This document shows positions 52,509 through 61,767 of a stretch of 64,000 nt of DNA, piece by piece. The notes beneath the pieces were generated by a model. The model worked only from the letters and a program-made list of their open reading frames with translations, searched no databases and was not told the DNA's origin. The position numbers were made by a program, and so were the translations under genes. Source of the DNA: Solobacterium sp. (GTDB lineage Bacteria; Bacillota_I; Bacilli_A; Erysipelotrichales; Erysipelotrichaceae). The stretch covers positions 21,945-85,944 of the forward strand of contig JAFRJJ010000003.1 of the NCBI GenBank assembly GCA_017432325.1, given 5' to 3'. Numbering within the stretch: position 1 is the first letter of the stretch; each line of letters opens with the position of its first letter.

Positions 52509-52939
52509 ATGATGGTTACCTCGTTTTCTTTCTGTATCCAGTATATTTGATGAACGGCCTGTGCTTCAAATGAAATGACCGTGAAATTGAAGTGTACTTG
52601 TCAGAAAACAGCCCGGTTATAATATCCGGACCGCCTGGTTCACCAGGCACCGGAAAACTGTTGATAACGGTGTTATAACCGCATGATCATGCGTTGGTGT
52701 GAAACATCCCGGAGAACCTTTACGGAACCGGGAACATCTGCTTTTTTTTCGGCTGAACATGGTTTCCTGCGGGAATCCCTGTCCGAAAAGGCAGTGGAGA
52801 TTGTATACTGTAGATGGAGAGAACATCGTGATACGCACCTGCTGAAGGCCTTGGGGTCACTGATGTGTCCGGGAATCAAAAAGACAGCAGGCTGAGCCTG
52901 CCGCAGGAAACAGAGATCGTTTTTATACGGGAGAATGAT
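52509..52939. other. 431-base gap with a dense run of hairpins
   Basis: No convincing gene. It holds TATAAT (52618-52623), four successive inverted repeats (52625-52654, 52668-52681, 52680-52693, 52708-52732), a T8 run (52742-52749), then about 190 bases with TATACT near 52803 before the ribosome site GGGAGA of the ATPase gene. The nitroreductase operator-like palindrome is at 52566-52593. Confidence 0.55.
52625..52749 (+). ncRNA. Candidate structured RNA / leader before the P-loop-CYTH gene
   Basis: Hairpin 1 TCCGG(ACC)GCCTGG-TTCA-CCAGGC(A)CCGGA; hairpin 2 CGGT-GTTATA-ACCG; hairpin 3 CGCATGATCATGCG; hairpin 4 CCCGG/CCGGG with a 15-base loop; then TTTTTTTT nine bases later. It is not a riboswitch class I recognise. 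The TATAAT at 52618 would start transcription inside hairpin 1, so either another promoter is used or hairpin 1 is a DNA element. Confidence 0.4.
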
Positions 52940-54031
52940 ATGGAACTGAAGAAGATCGTGATCACCGGCGGACCGTGTGCCGGCAAGACAACAGCGATGA
53001 GCTGGGTGATGAACAACCTCACCAGGATGGGCTGGTGCGTCCTGTTTGTGCCGGAGACAGCTACCGAGCTGATCAGCGGCGGCGTTGCGCCATGGACATG
53101 CGGTACAAATCTGGATTACCAGAAAGTACAGGTCAAACTGCAGCTGACAAAGGAGGAACTGTTTGAGCAGGCGGCGCGTACCATGAAGCAGGATAAGATC
53201 CTGATCGTTTGCGACAGAGGCTTCATGGACAACAAAGCCTATATGACTGAGGAAGAGTTTGCTGAAGCGGCGGCCTCCGTCAACGGCAATATCCATGAAC
53301 TGAGAGACCGCTATGACGCGGTGTTCCATCTGGTGACTGCTGCCAACGGTGCCCTGGATTTCTATTCCAATGAAACCAACGCTGCAAGATATGAGACTGC
53401 GGAAGAAGCAATCGACCTGGACAACCGTCTGATCTCCGCGTGGATGGGACATCCGCATTTCACGATCATTGACAATTCCACAGACTTTGAACATAAGATG
53501 ATGCGTCTGCTGAACGCGATCATCGCATTCCTCGGGGAACCTGAGCCTGTCGCGATGCGCAGAAAATACCTGATCGAATATCCCGATCTTGACTGGCTCG
53601 ACAGCCATCCTCTGACCAGGAAACTGGATGTCATCGAAACATATCTGAAAGCTCCTGAAGGAAGCACATATCATATCAAGCAGACCGGTGAGAACGGACA
53701 CTGGACAGCTGTCGCGACCAAGAAGATCAGACAGGAAGGCGTCAAGTCACTGGAGCTTGAGCGCAGGCTGACGGAAGACCATTATCTGGAACTGCTGGAG
53801 GAGGCGGATACTTCACTGCGTTCCCTGTACAAGACCAGGTATTTCCTTGCCTATGACAGACAGTACTTCGTCATCGACCTGTTCCCGTTCTGGCACGAAC
53901 AGGCGATCCTCTCTGTACAGATCCCTTCCGAAGACGCGGAGATCCGCTTCCCGGAAGAGATTCATGTGATCAGGGAGATCACCGATGAGGAAGAATTCCG
54001 CAACCACTATCTGGCAATGCGTGTTGCCTGA
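52940..54031 (+). CDS. P-loop ATPase (AAA_28) fused to CYTH-like domain, TTD14-like
   Basis: 363 aa. P-loop near the N-terminus (KIVITGGPCAGKTTAMSWV), a Walker-B-like ILIVCDRGFMDNKAYM near residue 95 and a Cys/Trp-rich second helix. From about 195 on, a CYTH/triphosphate-tunnel pattern follows: alternating acidic strands RKYLIEYPDLDWL, KKIRQEGVKSLELERRLTEDHYLELL and FVIDLFPFWHEQAILSVQI. The same combination occurs in the animal protein TTD14, a GTP-binding protein. Bacterial members are uncharacterised. A nucleotide- or polyphosphate-sensing kinase is a guess. GGGAGA supports the start at 52940. Confidence 0.65.
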   Translation: MELKKIVITGGPCAGKTTAMSWVMNNLTRMGWCVLFVPETATELISGGVAPWTCGTNLDYQKVQVKLQLTKEELFEQAARTMKQDKILIVCDRGFMDNKAYMTEEEFAEAAASVNGNIHELRDRYDAVFHLVTAANGALDFYSNETNAARYETAEEAIDLDNRLISAWMGHPHFTIIDNSTDFEHKMMRLLNAIIAFLGEPEPVAMRRKYLIEYPDLDWLDSHPLTRKLDVIETYLKAPEGSTYHIKQTGENGHWTAVATKKIRQEGVKSLELERRLTEDHYLELLEEADTSLRSLYKTRYFLAYDRQYFVIDLFPFWHEQAILSVQIPSEDAEIRFPEEIHVIREITDEEEFRNHYLAMRVA

Positions 54032-54044
54032 ACGATACATCCCG

Positions 54045-54066
54045 GCTCCCGGAAAGGGAGCTTTTT
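54045..54066 (+). terminator. Terminator after the P-loop-CYTH gene
   Basis: GCTCCC-GGAAA-GGGAGC then TTTTT. Confidence 0.85.
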
Positions 54067-54083
54067 GTATGCATGATAAAGTG

Positions 54084-54112
54084 TTGTTTAAAACAGCGTT
54101 TTCACATAAAAT
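54084..54112 (+). promoter_or_regulatory. Sigma-70 promoter of glgB
   Basis: -35 TTGTTT (54084-54089) and -10 TAAAAT (54107-54112) with an ideal 17-base gap. The predicted leader is about 50 bases. Confidence 0.65.
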
Positions 54113-54167
54113 AGAGATAGTAGTTAATGCAGCACATAATGATCAATATCATTGAATTGGAGAGATT

Positions 54168-56141
54168 ATGGCAAAAACATTGAAAAAGACAGGCACGGAT
54201 AAAAAACCCGCTGCCAAAAAGAAAGCGGAACAGAAGCCGCTGGATCCTGTTTTTCTGACCGGTTTTGACAGATATCTGTTGGCCCAGGCGACGAATTACA
54301 AGGTCTACAAGAAAATGGGGGCACATCCGGCAAAACTGGATGGTAAACAGGGCATGCATTTTGCTGTATGGGCACCGCATGCCAAAGCAGTTTCGATCGT
54401 CTGCGACAGGAACAACTGGGATCCGACAGCCAATTATATGCTGCCGCTGGAAAAGAGCGGTGTATATGAAGGCTTTATCGAGGGCATGGGATTCGGAGAG
54501 ATCTACAAGTACGCGATCCTGACCAAGAAAGACGAGATCCTCTATAAGGCTGACCCGTACGGATTCTCCGCTGAATTCAGACCAGGCACAGCCAGCAGAA
54601 CAGCCGATATCGAAAACTATAAATGGCATGACGCGAAATGGATGAAGCACCGCGCTGAATCCGGTACGTTTGACCAGCCTCTGGCGATCTATGAAGTACA
54701 GCTTGGCAGCTGGTTCAAATCCGACAACCCGGATGTCAACGGCGGATTCCTGAACTACCGTGAATATGCGCATGAGCTGGTCGACTATGTCACCTACATG
54801 GGCTACACGCATGTCGAACTGATGGGTATCGCGGAATATCCGTTTGACGGTTCCTGGGGCTATCAGGTAACTGGTTATTACGCACCGACCAGCAGATATG
54901 GCGATCCGAAGGATTTCATGTATCTGGTCGATTACCTGCATCAGCACAACATCGGCGTTATCCTGGACTGGGTTCCTGCCCACTTCCCGAAGGACGCGCA
55001 CGGTCTGGCTGATTTTGACGGCGAAGCGCTGTTCGAATACGCTGACCCGAGAATGGGAGAACATCCTGACTGGGGTACAAAGTGCTTTGACTACTCCAAA
55101 CCTGAAGTCAAGAACTTCATGATCGGAAACGCGCTGTACTGGTATGACGAGTATCACGTTGACGGACTGCGTGTCGACGCTGTCGCTTCCATGCTGTATC
55201 TGGACTACGGCAGAAGAGACGGCCAGTGGATCCCGAACAAATACGGCGGAAACGGAAACCTGGATGCGATGGAATTCTTCAAGCATCTGAACAGCGTCAT
55301 CCGCGGCAGAAAAGACGGAGCGATCATTATCGCCGAAGAATCCACCGCATGGCCGAAGATCACGGAAACACCGGAAAACGACGGCCTAGGCTTCACATAC
55401 AAGTGGAACATGGGCTGGATGCATGACTTCCTCGACTACATGAAGCTCGACCCGTATTTCCGCAAGGACAACCACAACAAGATGACATTCGGCATGAGCT
55501 ATGCGACAAGCGAGAAGTTCATCCTTGTGCTGTCGCATGACGAGGTCGTTCACCTGAAGTGCTCCATGATCAACAAGATGCCGGGACTCGACGGCGACAA
55601 GTTCAGGAACCTGAAGTGCGGATACTTCTTCATGTTCGGCCATGCCGGAAAGAAGCTGCTCTTCATGGGCCAGGATTTCGCACAGTATCATGAATGGGAC
55701 GAAAAGGTCGCGCTTGACTGGTATCTGTGCGATGAGCCTCTGAACAAGGACATGCAGAACTTTGTCAGGGACCTGCTCCACATGTACCGCAAGTATCCTG
55801 CAATGTTCAAACGCGATGATTCCTGGGACGGCTTCAGCTGGGTCAATGCGGATGACAATTCCCGCAGTATCTTCAGCTTTATCCGCAGGGACGGCACAGG
55901 AAAGAACAGCCTGCTGTTTGTCGTGAACATGACGCCGGTCGGATATGACGACTACATGGTCGGCGCACCGGTAAAAGGCAAGTATACGCTGATCTTTGAC
56001 CAGGATGGTGAAGTCAAGCCGTCCACCGAAAAGACACGTATGTTTACTGCGCAGAAGGGTGAATGCGATAAGCTGCCTTACCGCATCAGCTATCCTCTGC
56101 CGGGATACGGATGCGCGGTATTCAGGTTCAACGAAAAATAA
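54168..56141 (+). CDS. glgB: 1,4-alpha-glucan branching enzyme
   Basis: 657 aa. A Lys-rich tail (residues 2-24) precedes the CBM48 domain (KQGMHFAVWAPHAKAVSIVCDRNNW) and a GH13_9 barrel: GSWGYQVTGYYAP, VDGLRVDAVASMLYLDY with the nucleophile Asp, IIAEESTAWP with acid/base Glu, and LSHDEVVH with the third Asp. It makes alpha-1,6 branches in glycogen. The rest of the glg operon is not next to it. The gene is followed by a stem-loop and a Cof-type phosphatase. The basic N-terminal extension is unusual and may bind nucleic acid or glycogen. Confidence 0.92.
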   Translation: MAKTLKKTGTDKKPAAKKKAEQKPLDPVFLTGFDRYLLAQATNYKVYKKMGAHPAKLDGKQGMHFAVWAPHAKAVSIVCDRNNWDPTANYMLPLEKSGVYEGFIEGMGFGEIYKYAILTKKDEILYKADPYGFSAEFRPGTASRTADIENYKWHDAKWMKHRAESGTFDQPLAIYEVQLGSWFKSDNPDVNGGFLNYREYAHELVDYVTYMGYTHVELMGIAEYPFDGSWGYQVTGYYAPTSRYGDPKDFMYLVDYLHQHNIGVILDWVPAHFPKDAHGLADFDGEALFEYADPRMGEHPDWGTKCFDYSKPEVKNFMIGNALYWYDEYHVDGLRVDAVASMLYLDYGRRDGQWIPNKYGGNGNLDAMEFFKHLNSVIRGRKDGAIIIAEESTAWPKITETPENDGLGFTYKWNMGWMHDFLDYMKLDPYFRKDNHNKMTFGMSYATSEKFILVLSHDEVVHLKCSMINKMPGLDGDKFRNLKCGYFFMFGHAGKKLLFMGQDFAQYHEWDEKVALDWYLCDEPLNKDMQNFVRDLLHMYRKYPAMFKRDDSWDGFSWVNADDNSRSIFSFIRRDGTGKNSLLFVVNMTPVGYDDYMVGAPVKGKYTLIFDQDGEVKPSTEKTRMFTAQKGECDKLPYRISYPLPGYGCAVFRFNEK

Positions 56142-56149
56142 GAGCTGAG

Positions 56150-56175
56150 AAAACTGCCCCGGAAGGGGCAGTTTT
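56150..56175 (+). terminator. Intercistronic terminator-like stem after glgB
   Basis: AAAACTGCCCC-GGAA-GGGGCAGTTTT, a perfect 11-bp stem 12 bases before the next start. It probably lets only part of transcription reach the phosphatase gene. Confidence 0.65.
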
Positions 56176-56187
56176 AAGGAGTGAAGT

Positions 56188-56994
56188 ATGGAAGATATTA
56201 AACTGATCCTGGCTGACATTGACGGTACGCTTCTAAATGATGCGGGCCAGGTAACACCGCTTACCCGCGAAGCGATCCACAGGCTGAAAGACGTTGATAT
56301 CCGGTTCGGGATCTCAACAGGCAGAACGCCTTACGCGGTCCGCAGGCTGCTGAAGGACTGGGGGCTGGATGATGCGACAGACTACATCATCGGCTTCAAC
56401 GGAGGCAGTATCTACAACGTTCATACGCAGGAAATGAGTTCGAACTTCGTGCTGGACGGAGAGACTGTGTTTGAGCTCCTGGATGACCTGAAGGATTTTG
56501 AATTCAATGCGTGTATCTACGATAAAGATACGCTTCATACCCTCAGGGAAGACAAACTGATGATCAGGACCGCTGAGATGAACAAGCTGGAACTGGTCGT
56601 TGATGATTTCGAGGCATACAGACACAGCGGCGTCAATAAAGTACTGGTTACGGCGGAACCTGAAGAAATGGACCGCATCGTTGCCATGTATGAACAGAAC
56701 CCGAAACAGCGGAACTATAAGCCTGCCAGATCGGCGGATGTCCGTCTGGAAGTCATCCATCCCCAGCTGTCCAAATCCAAAGGGATCGCTATCCTGCTGG
56801 AACAGCTCGGCCTCAGGCCGGACCAGGTCATGACATTCGGCGATATGATGAATGACTTTGATATGATCCGTGATTATGTCGGTGTTGCCATGGGCAACGC
56901 GGATGAACGTGTCAAGCAGGTCGCGAAATACCATACAGCTTCCAACAACGACGACGGGATCGGCGTCTTTATCGAAGAGAACTTCCTGAAATGA
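56188..56994 (+). CDS. Cof-type HAD phosphatase
   Basis: 268 aa. HAD motif I LILADIDGTLLND at the N-terminus, motif II FGISTGRTP, Lys in SKGIAILLEQLG and motif IV MTFGDMMNDFDMI near residue 215, with a C2-type cap between (about 85-190). These cytoplasmic enzymes dephosphorylate sugar phosphates, nucleotides or cofactors such as FMN. The stop overlaps the next start by four bases (ATGA). Confidence 0.85.
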   Translation: MEDIKLILADIDGTLLNDAGQVTPLTREAIHRLKDVDIRFGISTGRTPYAVRRLLKDWGLDDATDYIIGFNGGSIYNVHTQEMSSNFVLDGETVFELLDDLKDFEFNACIYDKDTLHTLREDKLMIRTAEMNKLELVVDDFEAYRHSGVNKVLVTAEPEEMDRIVAMYEQNPKQRNYKPARSADVRLEVIHPQLSKSKGIAILLEQLGLRPDQVMTFGDMMNDFDMIRDYVGVAMGNADERVKQVAKYHTASNNDDGIGVFIEENFLK

Positions 56995-57914
56995 AAAAGT
57001 ATGATTTCAGCATAGCCAAAGACGGCTTTTACGGTTGTTACTATCCAAGCAGAAGAAGTACGGACCGCGCGATGATCCTGATGATCGGGGACTCTCCGGA
57101 TGATCTGCTGGCGAAAGCGGCTGTCAGGTGGGTCCACAAACATGGTCTCAGTGCCCTGGCAATGTCGCCCGCGCAGAAGGATTACGGTCACCACAACTAT
57201 CCTCTCGAAAGGATCGGCAGGGCGGTATCATGGCTGAAGCGCCTCGGATTCCGGAAGATCGGGATCTGCGGCGCGTCAACGACGGGTATGCTGTCACTGG
57301 CGGCGGCTTCTTATTATCCGGACATTACACTGACACTTGCTCTGACACCGTGTGACTTTGTCATGGAAGGTTTCTACCGTGACGGAAAGGACGGGGCAGA
57401 AGAACGACCGGGAGACAATGAGTCATCCCTCAGTTGGGAAGGCAGACCGCTCCCGTATCTTCCATATGCATACCGGCATCCTGAGTACTGGCAGAAGATC
57501 AAAGAAGAATCCGGACGGAAAGGCGAAATGATCGCATGCAGGGACATGTTTGACGAATCGGAACGGCTCCATCCTCTGCAGGAAGAAGAACTGATCAAAG
57601 TGGAACGGATCCATGGCAGGATCATCTTTGTCGGAGCGCAGGATGACGCGCTCTGGGATACCTGCAGGTATATCGACAGGATGACGGAACGACTCGACAG
57701 ACTGCCTCATAACAGTACATACAGAGCGCTGAAGTACGAACACGCGACACACTTTGTATTCCCGCAGGATATGCTGGACGGGATCATCCCGTTCGGTTCT
57801 TCCGCGCTGGTCGGACTGTGCTTCAGTGACGCAAAAAAGTATCCGAAGGAGTGCCTGGCTGCCCGCAGGGATATCGGTGAAAAGCTTTCGGAAGAGATCG
57901 CAGCCTGGAAATAA
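56991..57914 (+). CDS. Alpha/beta hydrolase, acyl-CoA thioester hydrolase (BAAT C-terminal)-like
   Basis: 307 aa. A nucleophile-elbow-like KIGICGASTTGMLSLAAASYYPDI near residue 100 (G.S..G variant), Asp region IIFVGAQDDALWDTC near 210 and His region EHATHFVFP near 250. This matches the BAAT_C/dienelactone-hydrolase type. It may act on thioesters or esters in the cytoplasm. Translationally coupled to the Cof phosphatase. Two inverted repeats follow the stop. Confidence 0.7.
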   Translation: MKKYDFSIAKDGFYGCYYPSRRSTDRAMILMIGDSPDDLLAKAAVRWVHKHGLSALAMSPAQKDYGHHNYPLERIGRAVSWLKRLGFRKIGICGASTTGMLSLAAASYYPDITLTLALTPCDFVMEGFYRDGKDGAEERPGDNESSLSWEGRPLPYLPYAYRHPEYWQKIKEESGRKGEMIACRDMFDESERLHPLQEEELIKVERIHGRIIFVGAQDDALWDTCRYIDRMTERLDRLPHNSTYRALKYEHATHFVFPQDMLDGIIPFGSSALVGLCFSDAKKYPKECLAARRDIGEKLSEEIAAWK

Positions 57915-57960
57915 AAGCGGATCCGCAGATCCGCCGGTGTTACTTAATAATGAAAAATGA

Positions 57961-57982
57961 ACTGCATATGCAGTCCATTTTT
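57961..57982. terminator. Bidirectional terminator between hydrolase and guanylate kinase
   Basis: ACTGCATATGCAGT perfect palindrome with CCATTTTTT on the plus side and TTCATTTTTC on the minus side. A further stem GCGGAT/ATCCGC lies at 57916-57933. Confidence 0.75.
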
Positions 57983-57989
57983 TATGCTG

Positions 57990-58562
57990 TTACTGATTCT
58001 CTGCGAGTCTTTCCATGAAGACGCGTTTGATCTCTGCGACCGCTGCGTCTGTATCAGCGTTGGAAACAACATGCTTGAACAGGGGAGCGATCTCCATATC
58101 CATCTTTGCCTTGTTCAGACGTCTCTGGATAGATGCTTCGTCATCCTTATAGCGTTCCGATACCTGCTTTTCAAGCTGCTCAAAGCTTTCCGGCATGACA
58201 AAGAACGCGACTGCTTCGGGAATATTCAGTTTGATCGGACCGACACCCTGTGCCTCAACTTCGATCAGGACGTTCTTTCCCTTATTGATCAGGAAGTCGA
58301 TCTGGGGTTTCGGTGTTCCGTAATAGTATCCGTTGAACTCTGTATATTCGAGAAGCTCATGCTTCTTGACAGACTCTGCAAATTCGTTGTGTGAAACGAA
58401 GTAGTAGTCTTTTCCGTCTACTTCATCAGGACGCTGAGGTCTTGTTGTTTCGGAGATGGAATAGAACAGCTTCATATCGGGATCGTTCAGAAGTGCTTCA
58501 CGGATATCTCCTTTTCCGACTGAGCTGGCACCGCTCAGGATCAATACAAGTCCTTTAGACAT
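57990..58562 (-). CDS. gmk: Guanylate kinase (atypical P-loop)
   Basis: 190 aa. P-loop LILSGASSVGKGDI (usual GPSGVGKGT/S), GMP-binding SISETTRPQRPDEVDGKDYYFVS and ELLEYTEFNGYYYGTP. It phosphorylates GMP to GDP in the cytoplasm. Shorter than typical gmk (about 205 aa), with SETTR in place of SATTR. A strong GGAGGAGA site precedes the ATG. It lies 41 bases downstream of an S9 peptidase gene rather than in the usual rpoZ neighbourhood, so it may be a second copy. Confidence 0.75.
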   Translation of the reverse strand: MSKGLVLILSGASSVGKGDIREALLNDPDMKLFYSISETTRPQRPDEVDGKDYYFVSHNEFAESVKKHELLEYTEFNGYYYGTPKPQIDFLINKGKNVLIEVEAQGVGPIKLNIPEAVAFFVMPESFEQLEKQVSERYKDDEASIQRRLNKAKMDMEIAPLFKHVVSNADTDAAVAEIKRVFMERLAENQ

Positions 58563-58603
58563 AACATTCTCCTCCTAATTGCTAAACCAATCTTAACATA
58601 TGT

Positions 58604-60547
58604 TTATTCGTTGTTTTCAAGATAATGATCCATCCAGCCGGTGATTTCTTTCAGTCTGCGGATCCTGTGCTTCGGTTTTCCGCCGCGTGACAGTCCGTGG
58701 TTTTCACCATTGAACATCACCAGTTTCGTATCGACGCCGACCAGTCTGAGCGCTGTAAACATCTGGACAGCCTCGGGCATCGGGCATCTGTAGTCTTCGG
58801 TCGAGTGGATGAACAGGGTAGGGGTAACGGCATTGTTGACATATTTGAGCGGTGACATATCCCACAGCTCTTTTTCACAATGACGGATATCCGGGAAACT
58901 CATCATGTTGTGGATGAAGCCGACACTGATATCGGAGACAAGCAGTTCCGAGATCCAGTTGGAAATGGAACGCTGGGACGCGGCTGCCGCGAATCTGTCC
59001 GTATGGCCGATGATCCAGTTGGTCATATATCCGCCATAGCTTCCGCCGGTCACACCGACGCGTTTCCGATCGATCGCAGGATACTTTGCAAGGACTGCAT
59101 CTGTAAAGTCCATGATGTCTTCATAATCGATCGTACCCCATGCAGGTCTCAGGTCGGCAAATGCCGTACCGCGTCCTGCCGAGCCTCTCGGATTGCAGAA
59201 GAACACAAAGTAGCCGCGGCTTGCCCAGTACTGCATCTCGTGGTAATAAACGGTACCGTAGATGGCTTCCGGGCCGCCATGGATATCCAGGATGGCCGGA
59301 TATGTTTTTTCCGGATCATAGTCTTTCGGAAGCAGCACCCATCCGTGGATCGGTGTTTCCTTATCAAGTACGACCGGCTGGGGATATGCCACATAACGGT
59401 CTTTCAGAACTGCTTCATTGAAGTCTGTCAGACATTCAGCCTGGCTGCCTGTGATCCTGTAGACCTCCTGCAGTGCCTGGCCTTTCATCATGATCGCGTA
59501 CAGGACGCCATCACCCGCAACAGCTGTATCAACACTGCCGCCGCACTGGTATTCCATGGTCAGTTCATTGCCGCTGATCCTGAACAGCGATACTTCATCA
59601 CAGTCAGAACCGTTGAACAGCAGGTCTTCCTGATCCTTATACATACCGTTCAGCTTACCGAACTGTGCGTCTGTAGCGAGCGAGCTTCCGAAGCTCACAT
59701 CACAGTCGATCACCAGTTCCATTTCGCCGTCTTTGACTTCGTAGACCTTCGGGTTGTCGTTCGTTCCGTCTATCGACGCGATCGCCATGACTCTTCCCTC
59801 AGAGAACCATACCTTCCTGACGGACATGTCATCCTTATCATAAAGAACGCTCGTCTCGTCCGCTGCCTGGTCATACAGCCAGATCTTTGAAGTGAACTTC
59901 TGGACATATTCATATTCTGCGCCGCTATATACGACTTTCGTACCACAGATGTCCGCGGAAGAAACATTGGTGTTTCCGGAAACGAGTGCCTTGATATTCT
60001 GTTTTTCATCTACGGTAAATAATCTGTTTCTGTTTCCGTTGATGAAGCCTCTGCCGTTGAAGACAAACGGATATTCCGTAACAACATGGTAATCCGCGTC
60101 TTCTGCTTTTTCATCCAGGTATTCCTGCCGCTCGCCTTCCGTCAGCAGGTGATAGTCGGGACAGTCCGTACTGCAGGCTGCCGTAACGAGCCAGCCGGTC
60201 TCTCCGAATGTCCTGAGATCCAGGACCCTGAGGGGAAGTGTGAAGGAACCTCTTGTTTCACCGTTGTCCGGGCAAAGTGTTTTGATGACAGTGCCGGGCT
60301 TTTCCTTGACCGGCTCCAGCAGGTACAGACCTCTTTCATTCACCGTATAACTGCATCCCGGAGCCCATGGCGTGAGGGGACGGCGCTCTGCTGTTTCCGG
60401 ATCTATAGACCATAAACGGTGTTTGTATCCGTTCTCTTTCATGTCGCACTGTGTCTCGACAAAGTAGAGCTTGGATTTATCGGAACTGATCTGCAGATCC
60501 GATAAATAGTGGAATTCAGTAAATAAATCTCGTTCTACCGGTTTCAT
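58604..60547 (-). CDS. S9-family prolyl oligopeptidase / acylaminoacyl-peptidase
   Basis: 647 aa. An N-terminal seven-bladed propeller (about residues 1-370) is followed by an alpha/beta hydrolase domain: HGGPEAIYGTVYYHEMQYWASRGY, catalytic Ser in GVTGGSYGGYMTNW near residue 495, Asp in HSTEDYRCPMPEA near 585 and His in NGENHGLSRGG near 620. It cleaves short peptides or N-acylated amino acids in the cytoplasm. The start at 60547 is chosen for CAGGAGAG upstream. Co-directional with gmk. Confidence 0.88.
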   Translation of the reverse strand: MKPVERDLFTEFHYLSDLQISSDKSKLYFVETQCDMKENGYKHRLWSIDPETAERRPLTPWAPGCSYTVNERGLYLLEPVKEKPGTVIKTLCPDNGETRGSFTLPLRVLDLRTFGETGWLVTAACSTDCPDYHLLTEGERQEYLDEKAEDADYHVVTEYPFVFNGRGFINGNRNRLFTVDEKQNIKALVSGNTNVSSADICGTKVVYSGAEYEYVQKFTSKIWLYDQAADETSVLYDKDDMSVRKVWFSEGRVMAIASIDGTNDNPKVYEVKDGEMELVIDCDVSFGSSLATDAQFGKLNGMYKDQEDLLFNGSDCDEVSLFRISGNELTMEYQCGGSVDTAVAGDGVLYAIMMKGQALQEVYRITGSQAECLTDFNEAVLKDRYVAYPQPVVLDKETPIHGWVLLPKDYDPEKTYPAILDIHGGPEAIYGTVYYHEMQYWASRGYFVFFCNPRGSAGRGTAFADLRPAWGTIDYEDIMDFTDAVLAKYPAIDRKRVGVTGGSYGGYMTNWIIGHTDRFAAAASQRSISNWISELLVSDISVGFIHNMMSFPDIRHCEKELWDMSPLKYVNNAVTPTLFIHSTEDYRCPMPEAVQMFTALRLVGVDTKLVMFNGENHGLSRGGKPKHRIRRLKEITGWMDHYLENNE

Positions 60548-60612
60548 AAACTCTCCTGTTTGATTACTACACAATCCTAACATATGTGAAAACACATTTC
60601 ATTCTTATCAAA

Positions 60613-60743
60613 ACATGAAAGTATTTTCATGTAACAATTGGTGAAATATTCTTGAAAACAGTCCCAATATGTTGTAATTTAATGTCATCTTTCCTGCAGG
60701 GAGCTGCAGGATGGATTTGTATTGTTTCGGCCGCAGCGGCCGG
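60613..60743 (+). promoter_or_regulatory. Control region and hairpin leader of oppDF
   Basis: CATGAAA-GTAT-TTTCATG (60613-60630) is a perfect 7-bp inverted repeat and likely operator. A -35 TTGAAA and -10 TAATTT lie just after (17-base gap). The leader has two perfect hairpins: CCTGCAG-GGAG-CTGCAGG (60693-60710) and CGGCCG-CAG-CGGCCG (60728-60742), neither followed by a T run. Confidence 0.55.
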
Positions 60744-60765
60744 AAAAGAAAGAGCAGGTGGGAGA

Positions 60766-61767
60766 ATGCCATTACTTGACGTAAAAAACCTGGAAACAGT
60801 CTTTACAACAGATCAGGGTATCGTCAGAGCGGTACGCGATGTTTCCTTCTCACTGAGTGAAGGTGAAGCACTCGGTATCGTAGGTGAGTCCGGTTCGGGA
60901 AAGAGCCAGACAATGTACTCTGTTATCGGTCTGTTGGCTGGGAACGGAAGAGTAGAGAGCGGTGATATTACATTTGACGGAAAAGATATTTCACCGAAAA
61001 ATTTCAAAAACGCGAAAGAATATGAAGATGTCATGAAAGAGATCCGCGGCAACACGATGGGTATGATCTTTCAGGATCCGATGACCTTCCTGAACCCGGT
61101 ACTGAAGATCGGCACACAGCTGACTGAGCCGATCCTCAACCACAATAGAATTTCCATGGAAGATGCCAAGAAACGTGCCATCGAACTGATGACGCTCGTC
61201 GGTATCCCTTCACCTGAAAAACGTATTGAACAGTATCCGTTCGAATTCTCAGGCGGTATGCGTCAGCGTATCGTCATTGCGATCGCGCTGGCGAACAATC
61301 CGAAGCTTGTCATTGCGGACGAACCGACGACAGCTCTGGACGTTACGATCCAGGCACAGGTACTGGAACTGATCGATGAACTGAAGAACAAGAGCAACTC
61401 CGCTGTCATCATGATCTCGCATGACCTTGGTGTCGTTGCGAAGCTCTGCGATAAGATCGCGATCATGTACGGCGGCAAGATCGTTGAATTCGGTACGGAC
61501 AAGGATATCTTCTATGATCCGAAGCATCCGTATACGGAAGGTCTGCTTGGATGTATCGCCAATCCGGAAGATGACGACGAAGAAGAACTTCATCCGATCG
61601 CGGGTTCCCCGCCGGATCTTCTGAATCCTCCGAAGGGATGCCCGTTTGTGGACAGATGCGACAAAGCCATGAATGTCTGCAAGAATTATCCTCCGAAAGA
61701 GATCAGATTCAGCGATACACACGTCAGCTCATGCTGGCTGTATGATGAAAGGGTGGTAGCAAAATGA
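60766..61767 (+). CDS. oppD: Oligopeptide/dipeptide ABC transporter ATPase, OppD-like
   Basis: 333 aa. Walker [14 protein letters not shown], signature [12 protein letters not shown], Walker [15 protein letters not shown] and switch His in SHDLG, plus the OppD C-terminal zinc/iron-sulfur-type region with [15 protein letters not shown]. The start 60766 is chosen for AGGTGGGAG; the frame extends upstream through the leader hairpins, which is not credible. The stop overlaps oppF (ATGA). Genes for OppA/B/C are not in view. Confidence 0.88.
   Translation: MPLLDVKNLETVFTTDQGIVRAVRDVSFSLSEGEALGIVGESGSGKSQTMYSVIGLLAGNGRVESGDITFDGKDISPKNFKNAKEYEDVMKEIRGNTMGMIFQDPMTFLNPVLKIGTQLTEPILNHNRISMEDAKKRAIELMTLVGIPSPEKRIEQYPFEFSGGMRQRIVIAIALANNPKLVIADEPTTALDVTIQAQVLELIDELKNKSNSAVIMISHDLGVVAKLCDKIAIMYGGKIVEFGTDKDIFYDPKHPYTEGLLGCIANPEDDDEEELHPIAGSPPDLLNPPKGCPFVDRCDKAMNVCKNYPPKEIRFSDTHVSSCWLYDERVVAK

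Noticed and set aside
52683..52895. 70-codon plus-strand frame in the gap before the P-loop-CYTH gene
   Set aside because: No Shine-Dalgarno, atypical composition, and it runs through the hairpin and T8 elements.
54102..55286. Open 394-codon frame on the minus strand opposite glgB
   Set aside because: Lies wholly antisense to a gene with complete GH13 motifs, has no recognisable domain, and arises from the codon bias of the plus-strand gene. Similar long antisense frames at 36736-37722, 48536-49474 and 52673-53701 are rejected for the same reason.
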